Positions 47,815 to 60,211 are shown, counted from the first letter of the stretch. The stretch is DNA of 64,000 bases from Nicotiana tabacum (GCF_000715075.1 NC_134102.1:41983348-42047347); one strand, 5' to 3'. A program made the numbers and translations. Notes: generated from the letters alone by a model not told the origin.

Positions 47815-48680
47815 TGATGAGCTTAAAACACAATACAAAATTATGCTCGATAGTCGAATATAGTATAATATAATATCGTATCTACAGGGATTGGAGTTAA
47901 ACAATATTATCATAGTTTGTAGCTAGATTGCTATCCAAAATGATCAACAATTGAGAATTATTTGACTAAAACTAGAGTTAATATCCATAAACAATTATCA
48001 ATACACCAAATCCATCAATCCCTAAAGAGAACTACTCCATAGATATAGAGTAATTCATCACAAATATAAAGAAAAATATAAAACGATCCAAACTTTTGTC
48101 TCGAATGAGGATTGAATGATGAATCCCTTGTGCTTTTGCTTCTCCACCTTCTCTCTAGCCTCCTTAGGTCTTAGATGTGTCGAATGTCCTAAAAGTAATA
48201 TTTTTACATGTATTTATACCAAGAAGGGTCGGGCCCAAACGAAAGTACCTTTTTCCAATGCGAATTAGGACAATTACTCTGTGAAATTTGTATAGGCGCG
48301 CCGCATGGGGCGACGCGCCAGGCGGGGCAGCAGTGGAAAACTTCATAGAGCTTGCACTTTGACAGGAGCAGGAATTTGCACAGGCGCGGAGTGCCATGCG
48401 CCGCGCTAGTGTAGTTTTCTCAGAGTCTGGCTTTTTGCTTCGATTTTGACATTCAGACTTGGTCCTCGACCCCCGAACGCGATCCCGACTAAATTCCTTG
48501 GGCTTTTACTCAGATTTCAAAGCTCCAAATCACTCGAATTAGCTCCATAACATCTACATCACTCGGAATCACTCCTACAAGGCATAAAATACAAAATAAG
48601 TGCAAAACACTAGCGATTAAAGTTCAAACACAATTAAAATGCAACAAGCGACTAAAACACGAGATTATAGCCTATCATGA
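47815..48680 (-). repeat. 5' LTR of element D (866 bp, internally deleted)
   Basis: Starts TGATGAGCTTAAAACACAAT and ends CCTATCATGA. It matches the 3' LTR except for a missing block of about 491 bp between the AAAACTAAA-TTAA repeats seen at 42276-42289 and 42767-42780, plus a deletion of about 15 bp near its end. Confidence 0.88.
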
Positions 48681-48948
48681 GTTATCATTGTAAGAGACAC
48701 AAATTTTATGGCTAAACTTACACTGCATTCTATACAAAGCTTAATACAATCTTACTCTTCCGCTTTTTGATCTCATCATTACTGTACTCGGAAACCTTGT
48801 TCCCGGAACTATCATCTCTGCTGTTTCATCTACATTTTAAGGCTAAGTATTATACATTTCTTTAATTATCGCATTATTTTAGGATCAAATTAATTCACTT
48901 GTATAGAAACCACGTATAAATTCAACTGTATAATTTTACGGGTAAACA
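48681..48948 (+). repeat. Solo LTR related to element C, right part
   Basis: Resumes with GTTATCATTGTAAG and follows the LTR of element C (AACCACGTATAAATTCAACTG, TTTTACGGGTAAACA) to its terminal ACA. No internal element sequence follows, so it is a solo LTR. The bases outside it (ATATT at the left, TAGAC at the right) are not a duplication. Confidence 0.75.
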
Positions 48949-49555
48949 TAGACAGATAATTAGTTGACAGCCTGAAATGAAATAAATAAGAATTAAGAAA
49001 GGGACTTCAAGAGAAAGAGAACGCCCGTCTTCACAACAAATATCTGTATTCCTATAATAACATCACATTCTTTCCAAGTTCCAACCACATTCTTATTTCT
49101 ATAGGACCCTCACAGCTCTTTTCCTTTTGTAATAAATCTGTTTGTTAATGATAACAACGCCCTACATATATTGCTTTTCCCAAAAACAATTCAGAAAAAA
49201 GAAAAAATTCCATCCCTGTATTTCATGTTGACGTTGCTTGGAGGTTAGCGGTGGGTCCGTCCTAGATCTTGCTTTATTTGGAAGAGTTTCCAAAATTAGT
49301 TTGTGTTGACGAGTTAACGAACTTGTCCTACATTAACTAGAAGCCTATCTTTGGAAATTTGGTGGTTTTGCCTCAATTAAGCTATGAGATTTTTACCTTC
49401 CTATATTACATATAAAACTTTATTACTTTTCTTAATCAAATTTTAACTTAATTACATAATCATATACAATTTACTAATTATATACAAATTAGTTTTAAAT
49501 GAGTATCTCTTAAAATTAGGAATTGAATAAGGAATCAGTTATTTTCCATCCTTGT
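48949..49555. other. AT-rich intergenic DNA, nothing recognised
   Basis: No ORF with a domain and no clear repeat ends. Confidence 0.5.
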
Positions 49556-49593
49556 TCTCTCTCTCTCCTCTCTCTCTCTCCGTCTCTCTCTCC

Positions 49594-49649
<56 letters not shown>

Positions 49650-49670
49650 CTCTCCCTGTCTCTCTATCTC
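49556..49670. repeat. (CT)n microsatellite
   Basis: A long CT dinucleotide run with a few interruptions (CCGTCTC, CCCG). The frame 49523-49771, which reads it as Leu/Ser repeats, is not a gene. Confidence 0.95.
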
Positions 49671-49839
49671 TCATTCTCTATTCTTTCCCCAATTTTTCTT
49701 CCTCTGATGTTCTCTACTTTTATCCTTTAATGTTGTATATATTTTTAATGGAATTCATCAATGGATTTTAATCGTTTCACTATAGAGTTTTAACTTAGCA
49801 ATTTCCTTTTATATTGCACAATTGGTGTTCAAATTGAAA

Positions 49840-50990
49840 TTGTCAATCAATAAATTTTGAAGGTGTCTGACTCTCCACCATTGACATCCATTAAAAAGCT
49901 TTGAAGCTTTGAAATCGAATTTGGGTTTTCAAAAACCATTATTTGTTTGGATTGGGTTCTGTTGCAAACAATCGAAAATATTATTTGGAGTTTACGTCTC
50001 AATTTTGAGAGTGTTTGGTGAAGATTAGACTTGATTTTGGCTGAATTTCAGATCGAAACTCGAAAAAGAAGAAGAAGAAGAAGAAGAAGAAGAACACATG
50101 ACATACAATATACTTATGAAATTGTAGTAAAGTTGTATTATAATTATATATAAATTGTATTATGTTGTAGTTATATATATTTTTTTTTATTTGAATGTTG
50201 TATGAAAGTTGAAAAATAGTTGTATAATGTATGAATCGTTGTATCAAATTTGTATTTAAGTTATCAATACTATCTTTTTACATAATGTTGTTGATATGTA
50301 TCAAAATTATATTAAGATAGTAAGTTTTGATTGGAATTTTAGAGAGGAAGAAGCACACACCACATACAAAATATATACAAATCAGATACAAAATATTCAA
50401 ATTATACAAAATTCATATTGTATAAAATTTGTATGAAAATTATATTTAAGTTGTATGATGTTGTAGTTGTATTTAACTCGGTATAAATAATGTATGAAAG
50501 TTGTAGATAAGTTGTAAATAAGTTGTATACTATATAATTAGTTGTATGAAATTTATTTTTACTATGTATGTTGTTGTAGATATTCAAATTTGCATTAGAT
50601 TTATACGAAATTTATTTTTAATTTGTATATTAATATACATACATTGTTCTTTTCTCAGTTGATTTATTAAGGAAGAAAAGTTGAGAATAAATTCCAAATC
50701 GACTCAGTACACTGATTCATAGTTGTTTGAACGGAAAAACTTGAATATTGATGGGAACTGAATGATTTGGATGGAGAAATTTCGAGTTTCACGTTAAAAG
50801 TGCCATCGTCGCACTTCGGAGAAACTGAGTTTTATGTGAGATTTGAATTTATGTGAGAAATTAACTGGGTAGCATAGATTCTTGTTGGAAATACTAATAC
50901 AAAGTTGAATCCAAAATTTGGAGGCGATAGGATTTAATTAAAAATCTGCTAAAACTTCGAATTTGCTCAATTATGCTTTTTGATTCAACT
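49840..50990 (+). repeat. AT-rich repeat, copy 2, with (GAA)n and GTATAA-rich tract
   Basis: A diverged copy of the 40495-41500 repeat in the same orientation. It contains a perfect (GAA)n microsatellite at about 50066-50094, followed by a long tract of GTTGTAT/GTATGAAA variants (about 50100-50640). Non-coding. Confidence 0.55.
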
Positions 50991-51278
50991 ACAATTGGTG
51001 TTGTAGTTTGATAATATTGTTAAGAAATTGTTCAGTAAAAGCATAGTAGAGTAATCGTAGATATGGAAACAAGGATAAATTTTGGCGACAATTGCATTTA
51101 AAACTGTTGTCATATTGTAGCGTATTTTTTTTTCTTTTTTGTAACTGAAATTTCGTTTGTTACGGTTTAAAATATATAATACACAATTGGAAGGAGTCTT
51201 TTTTTTCTTAGCAAAACATGAGATAAGATATTATATATCAGTAGTATTCTCTTCTGCTGCACTTAATATCTGTAAAAA

Positions 51279-51491
51279 TTATAGCCAAAGGGAGTTGTAA
51301 ATGGGAGTGGCTACAGATTTAACTTGAAGATACTTATGAAGTCCTTCCATTCTCAAATCCCTTTCAAAGCCGCTGCTTTTGTATCCTTCATATGGATAAT
51401 TCAAATCAAAAGTAAAGTAACAGTTTATCCAGATAACTCCAGTTTGAATCGATCTTGAACTTGTGTTGGTAATGTTCAAGTTATTTGTCAT
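51279..51491 (-). pseudogene. C-terminal fragment of an aldehyde dehydrogenase (ALDH2-like)
   Basis: A 70-codon frame reads SRSIQTGVIWINCYFTFDLN, then GYKSSGFERDLRMEGLHKYL and QVKSVATPIYNSLWL before the stop. This is the C terminus of plant family-2 aldehyde dehydrogenases (usual GTVWINCYFAFD, GGYKMSGFGRD, LHKYLQVKSV). Conserved positions are altered (FGGYK to YEGYK, GFGRD to GFERD), and the remaining roughly 430 residues, including the catalytic Cys, are absent from neighbouring sequence. It is a gene fragment captured or left behind. The ATG at 51491 replaces normal coding sequence and is unlikely to be a true start. Confidence 0.8.
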
Positions 51492-52153
51492 GGAAGAAGT
51501 CTTATTAAAGAGGAATGGAGAGAAAATAAGAAAAAGATGTAACTAAATCCCTAATTTAAGGTATTAATAATGGATTATATATAATTTGTAAGTAATTCTT
51601 GTTTAGGGCAGGTAATATACAAAATTAGGACAATTTTGATCAATAAGTTTCAAATATTGTATAAGAAGGAAAAAGTCCCGGCATATGGTATATGAAACTT
51701 AACCCTTCCCGTGTTGAAACTTCTTCCCCTTGATTCTTATATTACTAGTAAGGGATGAGCATGGGCCCAATAACGCTATGCTTAGGTTGTGCTAATTAGT
51801 ATGTGTAAATTTTTTTCTTAATTTATATGCACGTGTAATATAAAACTTTATTTAAAATATCAAGTTATTAAAATAGTTATGGATAGTTTCTTAGACGATG
51901 CTATCTATCGTTTAAAATAAGTACTTCTAAGTTTTTGACACACCATTAAGAGAATCATTTAATAGCGTTAATATAATCGTTATTTAACTAAGTTATCCTT
52001 TATATCTTCTTTAAATTAGTCTTTGTATATTATCGTATTTTGTAGATCATTTATTGGTTTAAGGATAGTTTGGAAAAATACTAATTATTGTCTTCTTAGA
52101 TTTTCAAAGTCATAATTACTTTTGTCAAATTAATTTAGCTAAAATAAAATGTA

Positions 52154-52320
52154 TTTTTGATCATAGGGACGTTGCATGGTCTAGTATTGCATAGTGAATA
52201 TTTTTGATCATAGGGAAGTTCATGAAAACTACCATGTAATGCCTCAAAAGCCTATATATATATAGGTTGAATTAGTCCCTATTGAATCAAAGTTGCATGG
52301 TCTAGTATTGCATAGTGAAT
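52154..52320. repeat. Short interleaved direct repeats
   Basis: GTTGCATGGTCTAGTATTGC and the nine bases after it occur identically at 52171-52199 and 52292-52320. TTTTTGATCATAGGGA-GTT occurs at 52154-52173 and 52201-52220. This indicates a local duplication of about 120 bp with later change. Confidence 0.8.
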
Positions 52321-53947
52321 GCTAATTTCCTTTATCAAAAATACCAAAAGACCGCGAAAATGATGCATTTCTTAATTAGTACAAATGTCACATGTAGCGC
52401 ATAATTCAAAGATAGTATTAATTCATCGTATTAATTACAAGGCAAAGGCAGAAGTTAAAAAGATTGATATGTGTGCAACACTAAATAGATAAATTGCATA
52501 TTATAACCTATTGTAGATTTCTTTTCTTTTTGAGTTTAATTTGTTAGACTGTGATTTTTTTGTTATGTGACTTTCTCGGTTTTTTCCTTCCGAGTTAAAT
52601 GGTTAGTTTGCGATTTTCTTTGATGTTAGGTTTATTAAGGGGACCGGGTTGGATTTAGTTTTCTCATTAGTTAGCTTTTGATTTTCTTCAAATTTAGATT
52701 TTTGGATTCTTTCTTTTTTGGTGTTCTTAATGGTTGGATTGTGATTTTTGATGGATTTTGAATTTTGTGTTATTTTTCTTTTCCTTGGTTTTTCTCTCTC
52801 CAGTAGTTAGCTTTTGATTTACTTGAAATTTGGATTCTTTGGTTATTATCTGATTATATCTGGTCAAAAGAGGATACCAAGTTGCTTTGATATTTTGTTA
52901 CACATTCTCTACCTTTCTTTTAAATGGTATACAAGATTAAAATATTTTTTAAAATTCTAATAACTTTTATTGTATATTTACCTTTTAACTTAAATATTAT
53001 CAAATTTATATTCCATTCTTAAAAATTGAAAGAGCATAATCTGGATTGCCATCTTTTATGACAAATATGTTTTCTAGACAAAACAGTATAAAAACATTAA
53101 TATTTTAGGAAATCAGATAAAAATTTGAACAAGCAATTTTCAGTAATAAATGGTGCTGCAAGTTAAAACATTGTTGCATAGTTCAGTGGGTACGATGGAG
53201 ATGGTGGCAAACCGTTATGTTGAACACTTTTTGAGGATTATAATAATTACTCAATTTCATGATTTCAAATAGAATTTATGTGCAAACACAACTTTAACTT
53301 CCAATTATATTTTTTTCCTTTAAGTAATTTATTTTTCAACTTTGTCAAATATTTGTCCAAATGCCAACAATAAACTATATTTTTTTATGTTATGTAAATT
53401 AAAAATAAAGTTAGTAACACAAATAGCCATAAAATTAAATAGGAATATCAATGTAGTAGTATGACAAAAACAACGTATATATAAATTACAATGGCTAATA
53501 TAAAAACTGTAATTACTTTTTAGCGACATGAGAGTTAGTTTGGGACCGTCTCCACAAGAAGCTTTGGGATAATTAAATGGTGATGTATGATTGAGATAAG
53601 CAAAGGTCAATTCGGTCTAGTCACTCAAATATCTCTATAGCAGCTACAGTAAGGTACCTTGTTATCCAATTAAATTGCTCCATTTAATGTGCTATTACCA
53701 GAATGCCAAGCACCTTCTGTGTGCTTATTCCCCCTTATTAATAGAGAGAATACATCATTCAAAGTCCATAAAACTTTAGGTTCCGTCCCTACAAGTAGCT
53801 GTGGCCAGAGGACTCCTATATATACGTCTGAGTCTAGAAAATGTAACCAAGAAACTAGAGGGGGTTTTGAAGCCATTTAATAGAATAAGGAGCGGTAGTT
53901 AAAGAAAATGATGGTAAAAACACCAAATTTTGTGATCGCATGAGTTG
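52321..53947. other. AT-rich intergenic DNA, nothing recognised
   Basis: No frame with a recognisable domain. The paired frames at 53670-53880 on both strands are shadows of one another. A CCTATATATACG near 53815 is TATA-like but has no gene downstream other than the LTR of element C. Confidence 0.5.
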
Positions 53948-54561
53948 TGTATAGGATAAAATTGATTTATATTAAGTGATCGAATGGTAACGTGACACGT
54001 GGGATCGAAGACAAGTAGAAAGCAAATCGTGTAAAGATCAGTACCGGAAATAACAACTGCAATTGACATCGGATAGACCCCGAAGGGAGCATGATCAACG
54101 TGAGCAGATCAAATGCTTGCCATCGGATATCATTCAATGAAGAATATTCCCTAGCATTAAATGGACAGCCGTTGCAGAAAATATTTGCATTCATGGAATG
54201 CCGTTACATATTTATGAATGGCCCCTTTATTGTCATTTAAGAGGGGCTTGATCCTAGGATCTCGTTTCCTAGGTATAGCTATAAATAGTAGACTTAATAG
54301 CCATTGTAAGACATGAAATTCTAGGCAAAACTTATGTTATATTTCATTCTCAAGCTCAATAAAATAACTTTATTTGCTCTTTATATTATTCTTATTTCTA
54401 TCGCCGGAGGCACTGCTCTCAGAGCCAAGCTTGCCATTTTCTTTGATTTTAACTGCTAAGGCTTATTTTTAATCTTGTTTATTTATTATTTTTGAATCAA
54501 ATTAAATCGTTTGTCTATAAACCACGTAATAAATTTAACTGTACCGTTTTACGGATAAACA
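53948..54561 (+). repeat. 5' LTR of element C (614 bp)
   Basis: The start TGTATAGGATAAAATT is placed by analogy with TGTATACGGG in element B and with the solo LTR at 41776. The end TTTTACGGATAAACA is clear. A TATA box (CTATAAATAG) lies at 54279-54288, and the ACACGTGG motif is shared with the solo LTR. Inside, TTTGCCGCCTACCGTG at 54564 sits where a degenerate primer-binding site would be. The exact start is uncertain by some tens of bases. Confidence 0.75.
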
Positions 54562-54662
54562 GTTTGCCGCCTACCGTGAAGCTTAGACAGTTGCGTAATT
54601 GAGTTGATCCTTGCATTTATTACTACTTTTTTGATTCTTTGTATTTTAGCAAATAATCAAAA

Positions 54663-57600
54663 ATGGCAGCTAACGATGTCAACATCGCATACAACACAGA
54701 AGAGGCTTGGTTCCTCCCGACGTTCCTACAAATAAGATGGCTCAAAGAGTTGATAACAATACCCTAAGGGGTAAGGTCGGCATTGACAGTGCTGGGGGCA
54801 CCGATAGCGGATCCGGTAACGACAACGGTAATGATCCCTTCAAAACAGAACTCATGAGATTCATGAGGGAGATAAACGAACGGATGGATAAGAACGCAAA
54901 GGAGTTTCACGCCCGAATGGATCAGATTCTGGGCGCACCCCCAATTTTGAAGGGCCCAGATTCGAAAAAATATACTCAGTTTCCGTTTATACCGAGCGCA
55001 GCACCAGAATTAATTCCGAAGAGGTTCAAGATGCCGGACATGCCAAAATACGGTGGGACTTCGGATCCTCAAGAGCACATCACAACTTATACAACGTCTG
55101 TAAAAGGGAATGATTTGGCTCAACATGAGATCATATCTGTTCTACTGAAAAAGTTTGGAGAAACCCTCACGAATGGGGCAATGACATAGTATTCGCGCTT
55201 ACCCGAGTATTCAATTGACTCTTTTAAAATGCTTGCAGATTTATTCATTAAGGCCCATACCGGGGTCAGAAAGTTCCAAGCCAAGAGGGTGGACATATTT
55301 AGGATTGTACAAGGTGAGTCTGAGTTGCTGCGGGAATTTGTGATCAGATTCCAAAAAGAGAGGATGCTGCTACCGACCGTACCAGACTAGTGGGCAGCGG
55401 AGGCACTCACAATGGGTTTAAACCCGAGGAGCTCTGATGCCTCCCGAAAGCTGAAGGAAAGCCTGCTCGAATTCCAAGCAACCACATGGCCGGATGTTCA
55501 TAACCGCTATGAGTAGAAGATAAGGATAAATGATGATCAGCTCGAGTTCTCAACATCAACCAAGGGGCGAAACCGAGACAAGAATCAGGATAAGTTCAAA
55601 GGTGATTTTGATGCAGACCGGTGATCTTCTAAAGGCCATTTCTTGCCTTACGAGAGAGCCGAGGGACACGACAACAAAAGGTTTCGGTCCTTGGATAGGT
55701 TTGGTCCCAACAGAAGAACTGACCGTGGCCGAAACAACAGATCGTTAAAAGAAAAAGAGGTATGGGGGACCCGTGATTTTACATATCCCAGGTTGTCAGA
55801 TTACAATTTCAACATCAGTGTAGTGGAGTTGGTATCGGCAATGAGTAATATCAAAGAAGCACGATTCCCGAAGCCAATCAGATCCGGTCCCAGCCAGAGG
55901 CATCCTAACTTATGGTGTGAGTATCATGGGACTCACGGCCATAGAACTTGAGACTGTCGCCATCTGTGTAAGGAGGTGGCAACGTTATTGAAAAATGAGC
56001 ATCTCAAGGAATTCTTGAGCGACCAAGCCAAGAACAATTAATATGATTTTCGGAGGGAATGAAATCAATGGCGTAACCTTCTCGGCGAAAAAGAAGACAA
56101 AGGTATCAGTGACCCACAGCAAGAGACTTTGGAAAGTCACCGAAGACGACATCACCTTCATAGAGGAGGACGCCGACGGACTTCTTCTGCTGCTTAACGA
56201 TGCCCTAGTAATTTGACTTAATGTTCTAGATTTCAATATTAAGCGTGTTTTGGTTGACCCAGGAAGCTCAACCAACATCATTTAATGGAGAGTGCTAGAA
56301 CAAGCCAAATTAACGGTAAGTATCATTCCGGCAACAAATCTCCTAGCCGGGTTTAACTTGGCAAGTGTGACAACCCGAGGAGAGATCCTGTTGCGCACGA
56401 ACACCGAAGGCGTAACAAAGACCACCTTATTTAAAATGGTGGACGGCGACATGGGCTACAACATAATTTTCGATAGGCCATGATTACATGATATGAAGGT
56501 CGTACGATCAATGTATCACCAACTATTGAAACTCTCGACCCTAAAGAGAATCAAGCAGATAAGAGGAGATAAACTGGCAGCAATAGAAATGAACGCAGTG
56601 TCAATTTCCAAGAGCAAAGGGAAGGAGTCCAGCAAATAGCAATTACAGGAACCGACACCTGCTCCAGTGCCAAGTGAAGATGAAAAAGGCGAGGAGTCAT
56701 CAGAATCCCACCAGGTACCGAGATACTTTCAGGTACCAGAAGAGACAGATGCGACCAAATCCATGACACAAGAACTCGAGCAAGTGGCTTTGTTCGAAGA
56801 ATTCTTGTAGAGGAAGTTTTACTTGGGAACAAGACTTAATCCCGAACTCAGGTCAAGATTTATTAATTCCCTTAAAGCTTACATTGATTGTTTTGCATGG
56901 TCGCACTCGGATATGATAGGTATCCCACTAGAGATGGTCGTGCACAAGCTAAGCCTGGACCCAAACTTCTCTCCGGTAAGGCAAAAGATATGCCCTATAG
57001 CCGAGTTCAGAAACATGTTTGCTAAGGAAGAGGTAACTCGACTACTTGACATCGGTTCAATCTGGGAGGTAAATTATCTCGAATAGTTAGCTAATGTAGA
57101 TGTGGTTCCAAAAAATAATAACAAGTTTCGAATGCGCGTAGATTATAAAGACTTGAATAAGGCGTGCCCTAAAGACTCATTCCCATTACCAAACACTGAT
57201 CAAATGATTGATGCAACGATCAGGCAGGAGTTAATGAGTTTTCTCGATGTTTATTCTAGGCACAATCAAATCAAGATGAGCCCGGAGGATCAGAAAAAAA
57301 TTTCGTTCATAACGAACTTTGGCACATATTGTTATAATGTGATGCCCTCCGGGCTTAAAAATGCCAGAGCCACTTATCAGAGGCCCGTGAACAAGATGTA
57401 CGAAAAATAAATAGGTAAAACAATGGAAGTGTACATAGATGACATATTGGTCAAGTCTTTGAATGTAGATGATAATTTAAAGCACCTCCAAGAGACCTTC
57501 AATATCTTGAGGAAGCATGACATGAAGCTCAACCCGGAACAATATGCGTTCGGGGTTGGTTCCGGTAAGTTCTTGGGTTTCTTGGTCTCAAAGAGAGGGA

Positions 57601-59991
57601 TCGAGGTAAATCCCGATAAAATCAAAACTATCGAAGACATCCCGGACCAATTAACGAGCGTAAAAGAAGTACATAAGATAACCGGAAGATTGGCCACTTT
57701 AAGAAGGTTCATCTCTCGATCCTCGGAAAAATATCATCACTTCTCCTCACTGCTGAAGACGAAGAATAATTTTGAATGGACTCCGGAATGTCAGCATGCC
57801 TTGAAAGACCTAAAACGGTATCTATCAATCCCTCCTGCTACTGTCAAAATCGGAGGAAGGTGAACAATTGCTAATATACCTAGTGGTCTTAGAGGTAGTG
57901 ATAAGTGTCGTTCTAGTCTAGGAGGACGAAGATACAGAATATCCTGTCTATTATGTTAGCAAAATTTTGTTAGGGGTGGAGACTCGTTATCCGCACCTCG
58001 AAAAGTTGGTCTTAGCTCTCATAGTCGCCTCTCAAAAGCTTAGGCCTTATTTTCAGTGCCACCCGATAGCCGTTGTGACACCTTTCCCCTTGCAGAATGC
58101 TCTTCACAAGCCTGAGTTGTCAGGCCGGTTGGCCAAATAGGCAGTTGAAATTAGTGTGTTCGATATTGAATACAAGCCTAGAACTGCAATCAAATCACAA
58201 GTTTTGGTAGACATTGTGGCTGATTTCAGTCCCGGGTTATTGCCCCTAGCTGCTAAAGAAGTGATGCTGGTATTGGAAACGACATTAGGAGTTTGGACCT
58301 TTTTCATGGATGGAGCTTCCAATGTGAAAGGTTGCGGGCTCGGGGTGTTCCTAATCACGCCCTCAGGGGAAACCCTGTGGCAGGCCATAAAAACTATTCT
58401 GTTAACTAACAACGAAGCTGAGTATGAGGCTTTGGTTGCAGGACTCGAGCTGGCCCGGGGACTTAGCTTTGAGGTCATATAGATCAAATGTGATTCCCAG
58501 CTAGTAGTAAATGAAGTGTATGGGATTTTCGACACAAAGGAGGAACGCATGCAACAGTATGTGAATAAAGTCCAGGCATTGCTTGCACGATTCAGAGCAT
58601 GGTCAATCACACACATTCTGAGAGAAGAGAATGTGGAAACAGATGAATTGGCTAATTTTGGGTCGTCTACGGAGATGAAAGGATCCGATTTTGGTATTGT
58701 CGTTCAACTTCTGCATTCGGTACTAGATGTGGACGGCTATTGTAAAGTAAATACAACCAACCTAGTCTGGGACTAGAGATATGAGTTCATCGAGTATCTT
58801 CGGCATGGCAAGTTGCCCGAAGACGTCACAGGCACTACGCACCAAAGAGGCTCGTTACAGCCTCATGGGTGGACAATTATATAGGAGATCATACCAAGGC
58901 CCGTTGGCCCGATGTTTTGGAGCCTCGAAGGCGGACTACATGATGAGAGAGGTCCATGAAGGAATTTGTTGGAACCATTTCGGTGCAAATTCGTTGGTGC
59001 TAAAGCTGATTAGGGCAGGATATTATTGGTCCCGGATGGAGCAAGACGCAAAGATGTTCGTTCAGAAATGTGACAAGTGTCAACGCCATGCATAGTTGGT
59101 GCACCAACTGGTAGAACTCTTGCATTCGGTATTATCCACATGGCCATTCATGAAATGGGGGATGGATATAGTTGGTCCGCTGCCACCAGGTCCCGGAAAG
59201 GTAAGATTCCTTTTAATTTTAATTTATTAGTTCACTAAATGGGTTGAAGAAGGTCCTTACCAAACAATTGGTGAGCGCAAAGTGATCAAATTCCTGTGGG
59301 AACACATAATCTGCCGATTTAGAATTCTAAAGGAAATTTCTTGCGATAAAGAACCGTAGTTCATAGGCTCCACACGAAATTTCTTGAAGACTTAAAAATC
59401 AAAAGAATTACACCCTCACCATAGCATTCGAGCGCTAATGGACAGGTGGAGTCGACCACTAAGGTGATTATCCAAAAACTAATAAAGAGGTTAGAAGCGG
59501 CTAAAGGCAAGTATCCCGAAGAACTACCGGGCATGCTATGGGCGTACCAGACAACGGCAAAATCAAGCACGGGAGAGACACCTTTCTCTCTCGTATACGG
59601 TGCGAAATCTCTAATCTCGGTGGAAGTAGGAGAACCAACCTTACGGTTCTCTTGAACAGATGAAGAAGCAAATAATGAGGCATTGCTGGTGAAGCTAGAA
59701 CTGTTCGATGAACGTAGGGACTTGGCACACGTGAGGATGGTGGCTCAAAAGCAAAGAATGGAAAGATACTATAACCGGAGAGCCAATCTGTGCTACTTTA
59801 AAATATGAGACTTGGGTTTGAGGAAAGTGATTCAGAACACTCGAGAAATCAACGCTGGGAAGCTAGGTCCGACGTGGAAAGGTCCCTACCGGGTTTCGGC
59901 TGTCACCGGTAAAGGATCATACGAGCTGGAAAATCAAGATGGAGTCAAATTTCCTAGTAATTGGAATGTGACTCACCTCAAAAGATATTAG
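54663..59991 (+). pseudogene. gag-pol of element C, defective
   Basis: Gag starts MAANDVNIAYNTEEA at 54663, with a frame change near 54700. It runs through FKMPDMPKYGGTSDPQEHI (55027) and KKFGETLTNGAMT to a CEYHGTHGHRT knuckle near 55920. The protease has VLVDPGSSTNII near 56250. RT covers about 56820-57863 with DLNKACPKDSFPLPN and an intact YIDD (about 57435). RNase H spans 58300-58660 (DGASN, NNEAEYEA, CDSQLV). Integrase has the finger HEGICWNH...CDKCQRH (58950-59090) and MDIVGPLPPG, but its core has several stops and the second Asp motif reads CDKE. It ends NWNVTHLKRY before TAG 59989-59991. This would be the polyprotein for reverse transcription and integration; the stops make it inactive. 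Confidence 0.9.
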
Positions 59992-60099
59992 TGCTGATGG
60001 ATCCTACCTATACTAAAAGTATGTGCTTCACTCATTTTCCCTTCGATCAGTTTTTGTCCCAATCGAATGTTTTTGGCAAGGTTTTTAATGAGTCAGCAA

Positions 60100-60211
60100 C
60101 GAAAATCATACTACGAAGGGAGCGGCATCGGCAAAGTTAAGACCTTTAAATGACACGAAAATCATACTACGAAGGGAGCGGCATCGGCAAAGTTAAGACC
60201 TTTAAATGACA
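60100..60211. repeat. Perfect 56-bp tandem duplication in the 3' region of element C
   Basis: 60100-60155 and 60156-60211 are identical (CGAAAATCATACTACGAAGG...TTTAAATGACA). It lies 109 bp after the pol stop. Hypervariable, tandem-repeat-prone 3' regions are known in plant Tat-type elements. Confidence 0.95.

Larger units (their letters stand above)
42123..48680 (-). mobile_element. Element D: Athila-like gag-protease LTR element without polymerase
   Basis: Complete at both ends, with 5-bp duplication GTTAT at 42118-42122 and 48681-48685. On the minus strand the order is 5' LTR (47815-48680), primer-binding site, gag, aspartic protease, about 1.6 kb non-coding, polypurine tract, 3' LTR (42123-43493). 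No RT, RNase H or integrase is present, so it would depend on a related element for copying. The primer-binding site matches tRNA-Asp, as in Athila elements. LTR lengths differ (866 against 1371 bp) because of an internal deletion. Gag has several in-frame stops. Confidence 0.9.

Noticed and set aside
49523..49771. 82-codon ORF rich in Leu and Ser
   Set aside because: It is translation of the (CT)n microsatellite.
53670..53880. Overlapping ORFs on both strands before element C
   Set aside because: No similarity to a family on either strand; equal-length opposed frames suggest chance.
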